This document shows, in pieces, positions 25,724-35,961 of a DNA stretch of 64,000 nt (within the stretch, counting starts at the first letter, position 1; every line of letters starts with the position of its first letter). A program made the position numbers and the translations under genes. The notes below the pieces were generated by a model. It was not told the origin of the DNA and searched no databases. It saw only the letters and a list, made by a program, of their open reading frames with translations. Source of the stretch: Vreelandella neptunia (lineage in GTDB: Bacteria; Pseudomonadota; Gammaproteobacteria; Pseudomonadales; Halomonadaceae); the NCBI RefSeq assembly GCF_022489065.1, contig NZ_JAKVTW010000011.1:1-64000 (forward strand), read 5' to 3'.

Positions 25724-25738
25724 TGTTACTTTATAACA
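25724..25738. promoter_or_regulatory. Zur-like box upstream of the ZevB-like permease gene
   Basis: TGTTACTTTATAACA has perfect TGTTA/TAACA arms and matches the Zur core TGTTATANTATAACA at 12 of 14 defined positions. It lies 23 bases before the permease start, a position that would block transcription. Confidence 0.6.
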
Positions 25739-25760
25739 ATTTCTGCGATGGAGCGTTGAG

Positions 25761-26816
25761 ATGCTTTTAACACGGCCCTTTATACGTCACTGGGGGTTAC
25801 TGCTGGTTCTGCTGTTAGTCGCAGTCGTGTTTATCATTGTGTGGCAAGGCGGGTTTCAGAGTGTGAGCTATCAACTGCTCGGTTGGCAGCGTGACCTGCA
25901 CCGTTCGTTAACGTTGGCGATCACCGAACTGTCACGAGCCCCCACTCTGGCGACATGGGTGTCTCTGCTGAGCGTGAGCTTCGCCTACGGCGTATTTCAT
26001 GCCGCTGGGCCTGGGCATGGTAAGGCCGTATTGGCGACCTACTTAGCGACCCACGGTGGTGCAGTAAAGCGCGCCTTGGGGCTGTCGTTTGCTGCCTCAC
26101 TACTGCAAGGGGTGACCGCCATTGCGCTGGTCGTGGTGCTGGTTTATGGATTAGGCTGGATAACCCGTCAAGCCATGGGCAGCGTTGCCTGGGTGGAGCA
26201 GGCCAGTTTTCTGCTAGTGGCAGCATTAGGGTTGTGGCTATGCTGGCGGGCCATCAAACAATTGCGGGGAGCCTATCAGCCTGAGAGAGTCGTGCACTCG
26301 CACAGTTCATCCCAAGAGCATCACCCAGCCCATGAATATCATCTAGACCATCAACATATCCATACCCACCATCATGACCATAGCCACTGTTGCGGCGGTG
26401 CCCACCATATTGAGCCCCAGCAGGCGTTAGATTGGCGGACGGCAATGATGACGGTCGGCGCCATTGGTATGCGCCCCTGCAGCGGGGCAGTGCTAATGGT
26501 GGGGGCGGCCAGCCTGCTGGGCCAACTCGAAGTAGGCATCGCATCTGTATTAGCCATGTCGTTAGGCACGGGGATAACCGTCTCTGCGCTGGCAATGGCA
26601 AGTATTTTAGCCCGCGGCTGGGCGCAGCGGCGCTTAGCCAAGCAGCAGCATGGCCAACGCAACGTGCAAAAAGCCACCGGCTGGCTGGCCCTGGCTGGCG
26701 GTGCGCTGATAGTGGTGCTGGGGATTTCCCTTAGCGTCGCGGGTGTCGCACAGCCTGCTAGTGGGCCGCTTCTCAATGAGCCGCCAGCGCGCCAGGGTCA
26801 TCCATTAAGCGGGTAA
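25761..26816 (+). CDS. zevB: NicO-family metal permease, ZevB-like, with His-rich loop
   Basis: 351-residue inner-membrane transporter with about seven hydrophobic segments. The NicO motif FHAAGPGHGKAVLATYL lies near 78-94, and GMRPCSGAVLMVG in the second half. Between them (about 180-215) lies a cytoplasm- or periplasm-facing loop with some 15 His in 35 residues (HSHSSSQEHHP, HQHIHTHHHDHSHCC), a probable metal-holding segment. Preceded by the DUF1007 gene and a Zur-like site, which favours zinc as the substrate over nickel or cobalt. Convergent with the HIT gene. Confidence 0.85.
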   Translation: MLLTRPFIRHWGLLLVLLLVAVVFIIVWQGGFQSVSYQLLGWQRDLHRSLTLAITELSRAPTLATWVSLLSVSFAYGVFHAAGPGHGKAVLATYLATHGGAVKRALGLSFAASLLQGVTAIALVVVLVYGLGWITRQAMGSVAWVEQASFLLVAALGLWLCWRAIKQLRGAYQPERVVHSHSSSQEHHPAHEYHLDHQHIHTHHHDHSHCCGGAHHIEPQQALDWRTAMMTVGAIGMRPCSGAVLMVGAASLLGQLEVGIASVLAMSLGTGITVSALAMASILARGWAQRRLAKQQHGQRNVQKATGWLALAGGALIVVLGISLSVAGVAQPASGPLLNEPPARQGHPLSG

Positions 26817-26824
26817 ACGTTAGG

Positions 26825-27244
26825 CTAAACATCCAGTCCATTGATGAGTGTCTGTAGCTGCTCGCGTAACTGCGCCTGGCTCTCCTGGTCATAGGATTCG
26901 GCTGAGCCATTGCCCCATACAGGAGCAGGCCAGGTCGCATCGGTGTGACGACGAACAACCACGTGGACATGCAACTGACTCACCACATTGCCTAATGAGG
27001 CAATATTAATCTTGTCTCCCCCCAGGGCCGTTTTCATGGCTTCGCCTAGCTGAGTGGCTTCCCGCCAAAGCTGCTGCTGATCGTGGGCTGAAAGCTCAAA
27101 CACTTCGCTGATAGCCGCGTGGCGTGGCACAAGAATAACCCAAGGGTAGCGTGCGTCGTTCATCAGCAGCACGCGGCTTAGAGGAAGTTCCGCCACTGGC
27201 AATGTATCGGCGGCAAGGCGTGCATCTAGCGTGAAATTGTTCAA
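26825..27244 (-). CDS. HIT-family nucleotide hydrolase
   Basis: 139 residues of the histidine-triad superfamily, which cleave nucleotide phosphoanhydrides such as diadenosine polyphosphates. The signature reads QLHVHVVVRR: the first two His of the H-x-H-x-H motif are present, the third position is Val, as in a common proteobacterial subgroup that also shows WPGPVWG (here WPAPVWG). The start is probably TTG 27244, with CGGAG eight bases upstream; the longer frame to 27289 lacks a ribosome-binding site. Ends eight bases from the zevB stop. Confidence 0.88.
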   Translation of the reverse strand: MNNFTLDARLAADTLPVAELPLSRVLLMNDARYPWVILVPRHAAISEVFELSAHDQQQLWREATQLGEAMKTALGGDKINIASLGNVVSQLHVHVVVRRHTDATWPAPVWGNGSAESYDQESQAQLREQLQTLINGLDV

Positions 27245-27342
27245 ATGAGAGACTCCGGTCCGTTGAGTAGGCGTTTGATAGCATAGCAATTACAAAGTGA
27301 AGAAGGGAAAGCGAGCGCGATTGCGAAAACGCTGTTACCCTG

Positions 27343-27383
27343 AAAAAACTCCCAAGCGGCAATGAACGTTGCCAGTGGAGTTT
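27343..27383 (-). terminator. Hairpin with minus-strand T run in the entericidin leader
   Basis: AAACTCC (27346-27352) pairs with GGAGTTT (27377-27383) and GGCAA (27358-27362) with TTGCC (27369-27373). On the minus strand it is followed by TTTTTT, giving terminator form; on the plus strand it sits 35 bases upstream of the entericidin start as a leader structure. No minus-strand gene lies to its right to be terminated. Confidence 0.4.
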
Positions 27384-27417
27384 CCCGATGTTGAATGACT
27401 CGTTAAGGAGAACGTAA

Positions 27418-27549
27418 ATGAAAAAATTATTAGCCATGAGCTTTATGCTGCTGATGACGGCGGGTGTTCTAACTGGTTGTAATACCATTTCTGGCGCTGG
27501 TCAGGATGTGCAAGAAGGCGGCAAAGCCGTCCAAGACGCAGCTGAATAA
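27418..27549 (+). CDS. Entericidin EcnA/B-family small lipoprotein
   Basis: 43 codons: a short Lys-Lys leader, the lipobox LTGC with Cys21, then NTISGAGQDVQEGGKAVQ, which is the standard entericidin tail. AAGGAG lies 7 bases before ATG 27418. Entericidins are tiny cell-envelope lipoproteins (EcnB is membrane-toxic, EcnA its counterpart) that respond to the stationary sigma factor and osmolarity. Only one copy is present here, so it cannot be assigned to A or B. Followed by its own terminator. Confidence 0.85.
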   Translation: MKKLLAMSFMLLMTAGVLTGCNTISGAGQDVQEGGKAVQDAAE

Positions 27550-27586
27550 TTAACGAAGAATGCGTTTTGAAGTAAGCGGTATCTCG

Positions 27587-27618
27587 CGGGCTAGGCTTAT
27601 GCCTGGCCCGTTGGTTTT
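27587..27618 (+). terminator. Terminator of the entericidin gene
   Basis: CGGGCTAGGC and GCCTGGCCCG form a 10-base stem (one G-U pair) with loop TTAT, followed by TTGGTTTT. Confidence 0.75.
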
Positions 27619-27655
27619 CATTACCTTTTTAATACCCCTTTGAGGAGATTCAAGG

Positions 27656-28039
27656 ATGAAACCCTGTATGACTCTGGCCAACGATCTGGCTAAATTCGCT
27701 CTGGTGGGCGCCTGCGCAGTGATGCTAACAGCTTGCGTTAGCTCTCAGATGCCAATTTCACCTGCTCAAGACGACGTTGACGCAGCCCCACCGCCGCCGA
27801 CGGTCGAGCCCAACGGTTCCGGTAATCAACAGGCTGCTGCCTGTAATTTAGACGCTATCCAATATGCGATCGGTGAGCCATTCGATGAAGCCGCTGTCTC
27901 ACAGTTACAAAGTGACAGCAGCGCTCGGCAAGTGCGTGTGCTGCGCCCTGGCGATATGGCCACGATGGACCATCGCCCGGATCGTTTGAATATTCATCTT
28001 AACGATCAAGATGTCATTGAAGAAGTGCGCTGCGGCTAG
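27656..28039 (+). CDS. Lipoprotein with peptidase inhibitor I78-type domain
   Basis: 127 residues. The leader ends MLTACVSS, a lipobox. A Pro-rich linker (DAAPPPPTVEP) leads to a domain starting at about residue 63 with Cys-Asn and ending in EEVRCG. The run IGEPFDE...VRVLRPGDMATMDHRPDRLNIHL matches the I78 inhibitor pattern (two Cys, IRPG, T-x-D, RLN), known from potato-inhibitor-like bacterial proteins that block serine proteases. It would sit in the periplasm or outer membrane. Start ATG 27656 with GAGGAG close upstream. Confidence 0.85.
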   Translation: MKPCMTLANDLAKFALVGACAVMLTACVSSQMPISPAQDDVDAAPPPPTVEPNGSGNQQAAACNLDAIQYAIGEPFDEAAVSQLQSDSSARQVRVLRPGDMATMDHRPDRLNIHLNDQDVIEEVRCG

Positions 28040-28066
28040 GCTAAAGCCAATGATACATAGCCTAGC
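28035..28066. terminator. Inverted repeat between convergent I78 and LysE genes
   Basis: GCTAGGCTA (28035-28043) and TAGCCTAGC (28058-28066) are perfect 9-base arms around 14 bases. The arms contain both stop codons. No T run, so termination would be weak. Confidence 0.5.
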
Positions 28067-28667
28067 GTAAAATCAGCACGACGCAGGCGGCGGTCAATAC
28101 ACCCATGGTGATATTGAACGCTCGCCATGCGCCGTCGCTTTTGATCCACTGCCCAATAGCGGTGCCAAAGGCCGCCCATAGCGCAATACAGGGCAGTGCT
28201 ACCATCTCCGCAAAACCTGCAAGTAGCAACGCATTCAAAACCGGTTGGCCGTTTTCGGGTAGAAAACCGGCCATCAGCGCCAACCCCATTACCCACGCTT
28301 TAGGATTGGCGAACTGAAACGCCGCTGCCTGCCAAAACGTAAACGGCACGCTATGTTCACGAACCTTTAGATTGGGTGGCGGCGAGCTGGCAATCTTCCA
28401 TGCAAGGTAGAGCAAATAGGCGCTGCCTATCCAGCGCAGTGCGGCTTGTATCGTTGGATAGCGCTCAAACAGCAGACCCAACCCCAGCGCTATGCCCGTA
28501 AAAAGTAAAAAGCAGCCACCTAGAATTCCCCACATATGCGGCAACGTGCGCCGAAAACCGAAGTTTGCGCCAGAGGCCGTCAGCATAATGTTGTTCGGCC
28601 CGGGGGTAAGCGTCATCGACATCATATAGAGCGCGGCAGGGCCGAGAATTAACCATTCGTTACTCAT
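28062..28667 (-). CDS. LysE/RhtB-family amino acid exporter
   Basis: 201 residues with six hydrophobic segments; the family signature is MTLTPGPNNIMLTASG near the N-terminus. Proteins of this group export amino acids such as lysine, threonine, homoserine lactone or homoserine; which one is not readable here. Its first eight bases overlap the end of the voltage-sensor-like gene, so it is read as the last gene of a unit that includes the thioesterase. Confidence 0.92.
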   Translation of the reverse strand: MSNEWLILGPAALYMMSMTLTPGPNNIMLTASGANFGFRRTLPHMWGILGGCFLLFTGIALGLGLLFERYPTIQAALRWIGSAYLLYLAWKIASSPPPNLKVREHSVPFTFWQAAAFQFANPKAWVMGLALMAGFLPENGQPVLNALLLAGFAEMVALPCIALWAAFGTAIGQWIKSDGAWRAFNITMGVLTAACVVLILR

Positions 28668-29664
28668 AGCGGTCTTTCCAGCCCTGGTGGCGCACCTGGT
28701 CTTTCAGCATTTCCAGGATGTCATATAGCACCTGCTCGGTGACACGATTGCTGCCTTCATCAACCGTTAACCAGGTGTCAAAGCCACTGTCGGCGGTGCG
28801 TTCAACTAACCGCCTAAACTCATCCGAGTGAATGCCTAGCAACAGCTCATCCACTAGCCGCTGGGCAACCCCACTGAGGGAAGCCTCCATTGCGCTGGTG
28901 GCTTGCTGCCCCATGGGTAAGCGATTAAAGCGCTGAATCTCCGGGCTTTCCCGTAACGTACGGCTGACTAGATCGCTAATCGCCGCCATGATGGACTGGC
29001 GGTTGTGCTGATAGGCTTTGCCGATAGTGCTCTCCAGCCTTTGAGCGATCTCATGAATTAGCTGTGCCTTACGGGGTATAATCACGCGCTCAATGACCCG
29101 TTCGGTGAGGGAGTCGCTGGCGCGTATCTGCTGCTGAACGTTGCCTAGCAAGCGCAGTGCGATACGGTCAGAAAGCTCTTCGAGCAAGATGTCGTAATAC
29201 TTGGCAACAAAGAGGAAGATTTGCCAACGGGTAACATCAATAAAGCCGAGCCGATGCAAACGGTTGATTAAGGATACGACCCGTAAGATACGCAGCAGGC
29301 GGAAACCCGCTAGCGGAATGCAGCCCAGTACGTCATACCAGTGAACGAACGGGTAAAAGAACCAGCGGTGGTAACGCCGCTCGGCAATAGCGATTGACCA
29401 GCCCAGCAGGACATCGGCTATAAAGAAACTGACAAACACCAAGTCGATAGCGAGAAAGCGGCTATGGATCGTGTCATCGTAGAAAGCGTGAAAACCGGGA
29501 GCGATGCTGGCAATGCCCTGGTTGATGGGGCCAAGCAGAAACAGCGAGTCAAACAGCAGTAGCGAGAGGTTAATCACTACCAGCGTCAGAATAAAAAAAT
29601 CCCAACCAATATGGGCGTATTCAACCGCTTTAGGCAGGTGGGGGTAGCGTTCCCTGGCGGGCAT
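28660..29664 (-). CDS. Voltage-sensor-like membrane protein without a pore domain
   Basis: 334 residues. Four hydrophobic helices occupy roughly 20-135: S1-like 22-44, S2-like 70-92 with Asp74 and Asp84, S3-like 108-120 with Asp111, and an S4-like FRLLRILRVV with Arg122, Arg125 and Arg128, then Arg135 and Arg138. That three-residue Arg spacing and the acidic counter-charges are hallmarks of voltage-sensor domains. No pore helix or TxGYG filter follows; instead about 190 soluble, largely helical and charged residues reach the end. Such proteins are usually labelled ion transporter. A proton channel or membrane-sensing signal protein are possible. AAGGAG precedes ATG 29664. It lies between the thioesterase and LysE genes. 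Confidence 0.75.
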   Translation of the reverse strand: MPARERYPHLPKAVEYAHIGWDFFILTLVVINLSLLLFDSLFLLGPINQGIASIAPGFHAFYDDTIHSRFLAIDLVFVSFFIADVLLGWSIAIAERRYHRWFFYPFVHWYDVLGCIPLAGFRLLRILRVVSLINRLHRLGFIDVTRWQIFLFVAKYYDILLEELSDRIALRLLGNVQQQIRASDSLTERVIERVIIPRKAQLIHEIAQRLESTIGKAYQHNRQSIMAAISDLVSRTLRESPEIQRFNRLPMGQQATSAMEASLSGVAQRLVDELLLGIHSDEFRRLVERTADSGFDTWLTVDEGSNRVTEQVLYDILEMLKDQVRHQGWKDRYE

Positions 29665-29688
29665 GCGAACTCCTTGTCGTGGGGTCTT

Positions 29689-30228
29689 TTAATGGGCCTG
29701 GGATTGATGCTGCTGCTGAGTTAGGAGTTCTTCTCTTTCCGCCTGTTTACGCAACTTTTTACGCAGCGCCGCCTTTTCAAAACGCAGTTTCTGCAGCGGT
29801 GTTGCCAAACCGAGTGGCGGAACGCGGGCGGGCTTACCATCTTCATCTACAGCGACCATGGTGAGGTAACAGCTATTGGTATGGCGAATCAGCTTATTAC
29901 GAATATCTTCGGCCACCACCTTAATGCCAATTTCCATGGATGAGCGCCCAACATGATTGACGCTGGCCAAAAAAGTAACCAGTTCCCCCACGTGAATCGG
30001 CTGTTTAAACAGTACCTGATCCACCGATAGGGTTACCACATAATGACCCGAGTAGCGGCTGGCGCAGGCAAAAGCGACTTCATCGAGCTTTTTAAGTATA
30101 GCCCCACCATGCACCTTGCCGCTAAAATTAGCCATGTCGGGTGTCATGAGTACCGTCATCGATAGTTCGTGCTGCCCAGGCAGGGCTGTATTGGCAGCCA
30201 TATTTGCGCTGTTCTCAGTCTCGGACAT
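29689..30228 (-). CDS. Acyl-CoA thioesterase (hotdog fold, YciA/BFIT type)
   Basis: 179 residues. Hydrolyses acyl-CoA to free fatty acid and CoA. The hotdog motif is NFSGKVHGGAILKKLDEVAFACASRYSG, with the conserved Asn/His-Gly-Gly loop and catalytic Asp, then VDQVLFKQPIHVGELV. A C-terminal Lys/Arg/Gln-rich tail (from about 150) is charged and likely disordered. Downstream of atoE (short-chain fatty acid uptake), which fits a role in fatty acyl-CoA metabolism; 78 bases with a strong inverted repeat separate them. Confidence 0.92.
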   Translation of the reverse strand: MSETENSANMAANTALPGQHELSMTVLMTPDMANFSGKVHGGAILKKLDEVAFACASRYSGHYVVTLSVDQVLFKQPIHVGELVTFLASVNHVGRSSMEIGIKVVAEDIRNKLIRHTNSCYLTMVAVDEDGKPARVPPLGLATPLQKLRFEKAALRKKLRKQAEREELLTQQQHQSQAH

Positions 30229-30247
30229 AGGGTCTTCCTTCTGTGAC

Positions 30248-30290
30248 CACTGCCTGCCGCAGTGGATGGATAAATGAGCAGCAGGCAGTG
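30248..30290. repeat. Two mutually exclusive hairpins between atoE and thioesterase
   Basis: CACTGCCTGC (30248-30257) can pair with GCAGGCAGTG (30281-30290), 10 perfect bases, or its first part CCACTGC (30247-30253) with GCAGTGG (30259-30265). Either form is stable; neither is followed by a T run on the minus strand. Confidence 0.6.
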
Positions 30291-30306
30291 AGTGGCTAGT
30301 CTAGTG

Positions 30307-31617
30307 TTAAAACCACACAAGGCCGACGGAGATAATAATACCGGTAATAAATAGCTGAATAAGGCAGAAGCCCATAATATCTTTCGCCTTCAACCCAGCA
30401 ATGGCGAGTACCGGTAGCGCCCAGAAGGGCTGCAGTAAGTTGGTCCAGGCATCGCCCCAGGCAACCGCCATGGCTATCCGTGAAATATCAGCACCCAGCG
30501 CCTCAGCAGCAGGCAGCATTACGGGCGCCTGAACTGCCCACTGGCCGCCGCCGGAAGGAACGAACAAATTGACAATGCCAGCGCTAATAAACGACCAGAA
30601 GGGCAGCGTGCTGGCGGTGGCAAAGGAGACCAGCCACTCAGACATGCTCTCCGCTAGCCCAGACTGAACCATGATGGCCATAATGCCAGCGTAAAACGGG
30701 AACTGAATAACAATCCCGGCGCCGCCTTTAATCGCTTCGTTCAAGCTAGTGAGTAAGTTACGCGGCGTGCGATGCAGCACAATGGCTAGGAACAGAAACA
30801 TAAAGTTAACGACGTTCAAATTGAGACTGCCGCCGCGCAGCAAAAAGTGATCCAGCAGAAACAGCAACCCCGGCACGCCAACCAACAGGGAGAGGGTCAT
30901 GCTGTTTTCCAGGCGTTCCGCAGGGCGAGTCAGGCGGCCAATCGGCTCTGGCTCATCATTCAACACGCTGGGGTCAACGTAGACGCTATCCTTCTCATCC
31001 GGAAGCATCATGCGATTGACTAACGGAATGGCAATAAACAGGCAGACCACAATAGCGAGGTTGAAAAACGCAAAAATCGTTGAGCCGGTTCCAATTACAC
31101 CAATCTGGTCGGCGGCAAAATGCCCTTCGGTGGCAATTGTCAGCGGTATCGAACCCGCCAAACCACCGTGCCATACCACAAAGCCCGAGTAGGCACTCGC
31201 CACTAATAGGCGGTAATCAACGCGAATCAGCCGGGCCAGCTCTTTGGCAAATAGTGCGCCGACCACAAGGCCAAAACCCCAGTTAATCCAACTGGCTGCC
31301 AATGATACCAGCGTGACCAGGATAATCGCGCCGCCCGGGGATTTAGCGGTACCGGCGATGTTTTGCAGAATGCGTTTTACCGGTGGTGAGCTCGCCAGCA
31401 TAAAGCCGGTCACCAGCACTAGCAGCATCTGCATAGAGAACGTCAGCAAACTCCAGAAGCCGTCACCCCAGAAGCGCAGCACCGCCAGCGGTGTTTGGCG
31501 CTCAATAGCGATGGCGGCGACCGAGGCAATTAACGTCAGCAGTAGAACGAAAATGTACGGGTCAGGAAGATAGCGCTCCACCAGCTTTACCGCTGGTTTT
31601 GAGATGATTTTAAGCAT
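30307..31617 (-). CDS. atoE: Short-chain fatty acid transporter AtoE family
   Basis: 436 residues with about 12 hydrophobic segments and family motifs such as LPDPYIFVLLLTL, SWINWGFGLVVGALFAKE, GFVVWHGGLAGSIPL and FVPSGGGQWAVQ. AtoE takes up butyrate, acetoacetate and similar acids in E. coli. Here the CoA-transferase and thiolase genes of an ato operon are missing; a thioesterase gene follows instead. Between its start and the MATE gene lies a spacer with an 11-base tandem repeat (31647-31679). Confidence 0.9.
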   Translation of the reverse strand: MLKIISKPAVKLVERYLPDPYIFVLLLTLIASVAAIAIERQTPLAVLRFWGDGFWSLLTFSMQMLLVLVTGFMLASSPPVKRILQNIAGTAKSPGGAIILVTLVSLAASWINWGFGLVVGALFAKELARLIRVDYRLLVASAYSGFVVWHGGLAGSIPLTIATEGHFAADQIGVIGTGSTIFAFFNLAIVVCLFIAIPLVNRMMLPDEKDSVYVDPSVLNDEPEPIGRLTRPAERLENSMTLSLLVGVPGLLFLLDHFLLRGGSLNLNVVNFMFLFLAIVLHRTPRNLLTSLNEAIKGGAGIVIQFPFYAGIMAIMVQSGLAESMSEWLVSFATASTLPFWSFISAGIVNLFVPSGGGQWAVQAPVMLPAAEALGADISRIAMAVAWGDAWTNLLQPFWALPVLAIAGLKAKDIMGFCLIQLFITGIIISVGLVWF

Positions 31618-31646
31618 GGGATGCTCTCTTTATTCATTATTAGAAA

Positions 31647-31679
31647 GTGCCTAGCAGGTGACTAGGAAGTGCCTAGCTA
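31647..31679. repeat. 11-bp tandem repeat, three units, upstream of atoE
   Basis: GTGCCTAGCAG, GTGACTAGGAA and GTGCCTAGCTA follow one another without gaps (31647-31657, 31658-31668, 31669-31679), 30 bases before the atoE start. Confidence 0.75.
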
Positions 31680-31761
31680 ATATACGGGGGAGCGCGCTGA
31701 TTTTCACGTTGAAGCTGCTCGCTTAATCTCACGTTAGCAGTTGCCAGAGATTGCGCCTGTT

Positions 31762-33051
31762 TTAGCGCCAGTGAGTGCGCCGGTAACGTCGATAATAGTG
31801 AATCAATACCGCTGAGCGAACCAGCGTGAAGAGCATAAATGCCAGCCAAAGCCCGTGATTGCCTAATGGCTGGCTAAACCACCAAGCAGGTAGGTAGGCG
31901 GCAAGGCCGATAAAAATGCTATTACGCATTTCGCGCACCGCAGTGGTGCCAATAAATACCCCATCAAGCAGGTAACTCCATACCGCAATGAGTGGCATCA
32001 CTACCATCCACGGGAGGTAATGAGCTGCCGTCGTGCGCACCTCTTCAAGGCCCGTGAGCAGTGCGATCAGGGCATTGCCTCCTAGCGCAAATAGCGCCGC
32101 GGCGGCACCTGCCGTCCAGAAGGAGAAGCGCGCAGCGGCGCGCACTGTGGCGGCAAACTCCCGCCAATCCCTACGACCATAGGCGCGTCCAATCAGTGAT
32201 TCAGCCGCGTGGGCGAAACCATCAAGGGCATAGCTGGTGAGCATGATAAATTGCAGCAGCACGGCATTGGCGGCGAGCACCGTGTCACCCTGGCGGGCCC
32301 CTTGAGCGGTAAAGAACGCCATGGCGAATAGCAGGCCGAGGGTGCGCACGAATAGATTGGCGTTGACGTTAAACAGTGCTGCGTAAGCCGCCAGTGCCAG
32401 CAAACGCTCACGCAGAAAATGGCCCTCTAATCGCGTTAACTGTCGCAGCACTAAGTAGCTGCCAAAGGCTAGTGCGCTGTAGTCGGCAATCACGCTGGCC
32501 CACGCCACGCCGTTGCTGGTCATGCCCAGGCCCACCACAAACCATAAATCCAACACGATATTAACGCCATTGGTAAGCAGCAAAATCATTAGCGTGACAC
32601 GGGAGTTTTGCTGACCTAAAAACCAGCCCAGAATGGCGTAGTTGGCAAGAACTGCTGGCGCTGACCAGAGGCGTATATGGGCGTACTCTCGTGCTAACTC
32701 AGTGGCGACTTCACTGCCATCCAGTAGCCACAGGCCTAACGTAATCAGCGGCGAGGCAAACAGAATCAGCAGGCTGCCAATCACTAACGCCATAATGAGT
32801 GATTGTCCCAGCAGGTTGCGAACGTCGCTGTCACTCTCGCGGCCCATGGCTTGGGCGACGAGTCCCGTAGTGCCCATGCGGAGGAAACCAAAGCCCCAGT
32901 AGAGGAAGCTAAACAGCGTGGCACCCAGGGTAACACCGGCTAAGTAGCGAGAATCGGGTAGATGCCCGACCACGGCGGTATCCACCAATCCAAGCAGTGG
33001 GACAGTGATATTGGATAAAATGATTGGCCAGGCGAGAGCCCAAATCCGCAT
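31762..33051 (-). CDS. MATE-family efflux transporter (DinF-like)
   Basis: 429 residues and about 12 membrane helices. It opens WALAWPIILSNITVPLLGLVDTAVVGHL, the DinF-type first helix, and has the FLYWGFGFLRMGTTGLVAQA pattern of that subfamily. MATE pumps expel drugs, cations or oxidised compounds with a sodium or proton gradient. It starts five bases after the ferredoxin stop with no clear ribosome-binding site of its own, which implies translational coupling to the coaD-ferredoxin unit. Confidence 0.92.
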   Translation of the reverse strand: MRIWALAWPIILSNITVPLLGLVDTAVVGHLPDSRYLAGVTLGATLFSFLYWGFGFLRMGTTGLVAQAMGRESDSDVRNLLGQSLIMALVIGSLLILFASPLITLGLWLLDGSEVATELAREYAHIRLWSAPAVLANYAILGWFLGQQNSRVTLMILLLTNGVNIVLDLWFVVGLGMTSNGVAWASVIADYSALAFGSYLVLRQLTRLEGHFLRERLLALAAYAALFNVNANLFVRTLGLLFAMAFFTAQGARQGDTVLAANAVLLQFIMLTSYALDGFAHAAESLIGRAYGRRDWREFAATVRAAARFSFWTAGAAAALFALGGNALIALLTGLEEVRTTAAHYLPWMVVMPLIAVWSYLLDGVFIGTTAVREMRNSIFIGLAAYLPAWWFSQPLGNHGLWLAFMLFTLVRSAVLIHYYRRYRRTHWR

Positions 33052-33056
33052 TAGGT

Positions 33057-33341
<285 letters not shown>

Positions 33342-33378
33342 TCAAATACCCGAGTGTTTTACTCAACAATGGCGTTGG

Positions 33379-35780
<2,402 letters not shown>

Positions 35781-35961
35781 GCCGGGTTCCTCGTGATGCG
35801 GTGGTGGTAATAACAATTATTGGCAACTCTCTAAGTCAAATGTGCTCAAAGCGATGCGCTTAATAAGTACCTAAGGCGTGATCATAGCACCGGCTATGCA
35901 ACGGCGTCATGCCGCAAGCGTTCGAGACTGATAGAATCACGCTTTTCAGCCGAGAGATGGC

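Noticed and set aside
26270-26400. His-rich coding stretch in the permease as a nucleotide repeat
   Set aside because: The codons vary (CAT and CAC); it is a protein-level feature, not a DNA repeat.
26811-26834. 12-base repeat at the zevB and HIT gene ends as a further gene-end duplication
   Set aside because: Only 8 of 12 bases agree, too weak to separate from chance, although it covers both stops.
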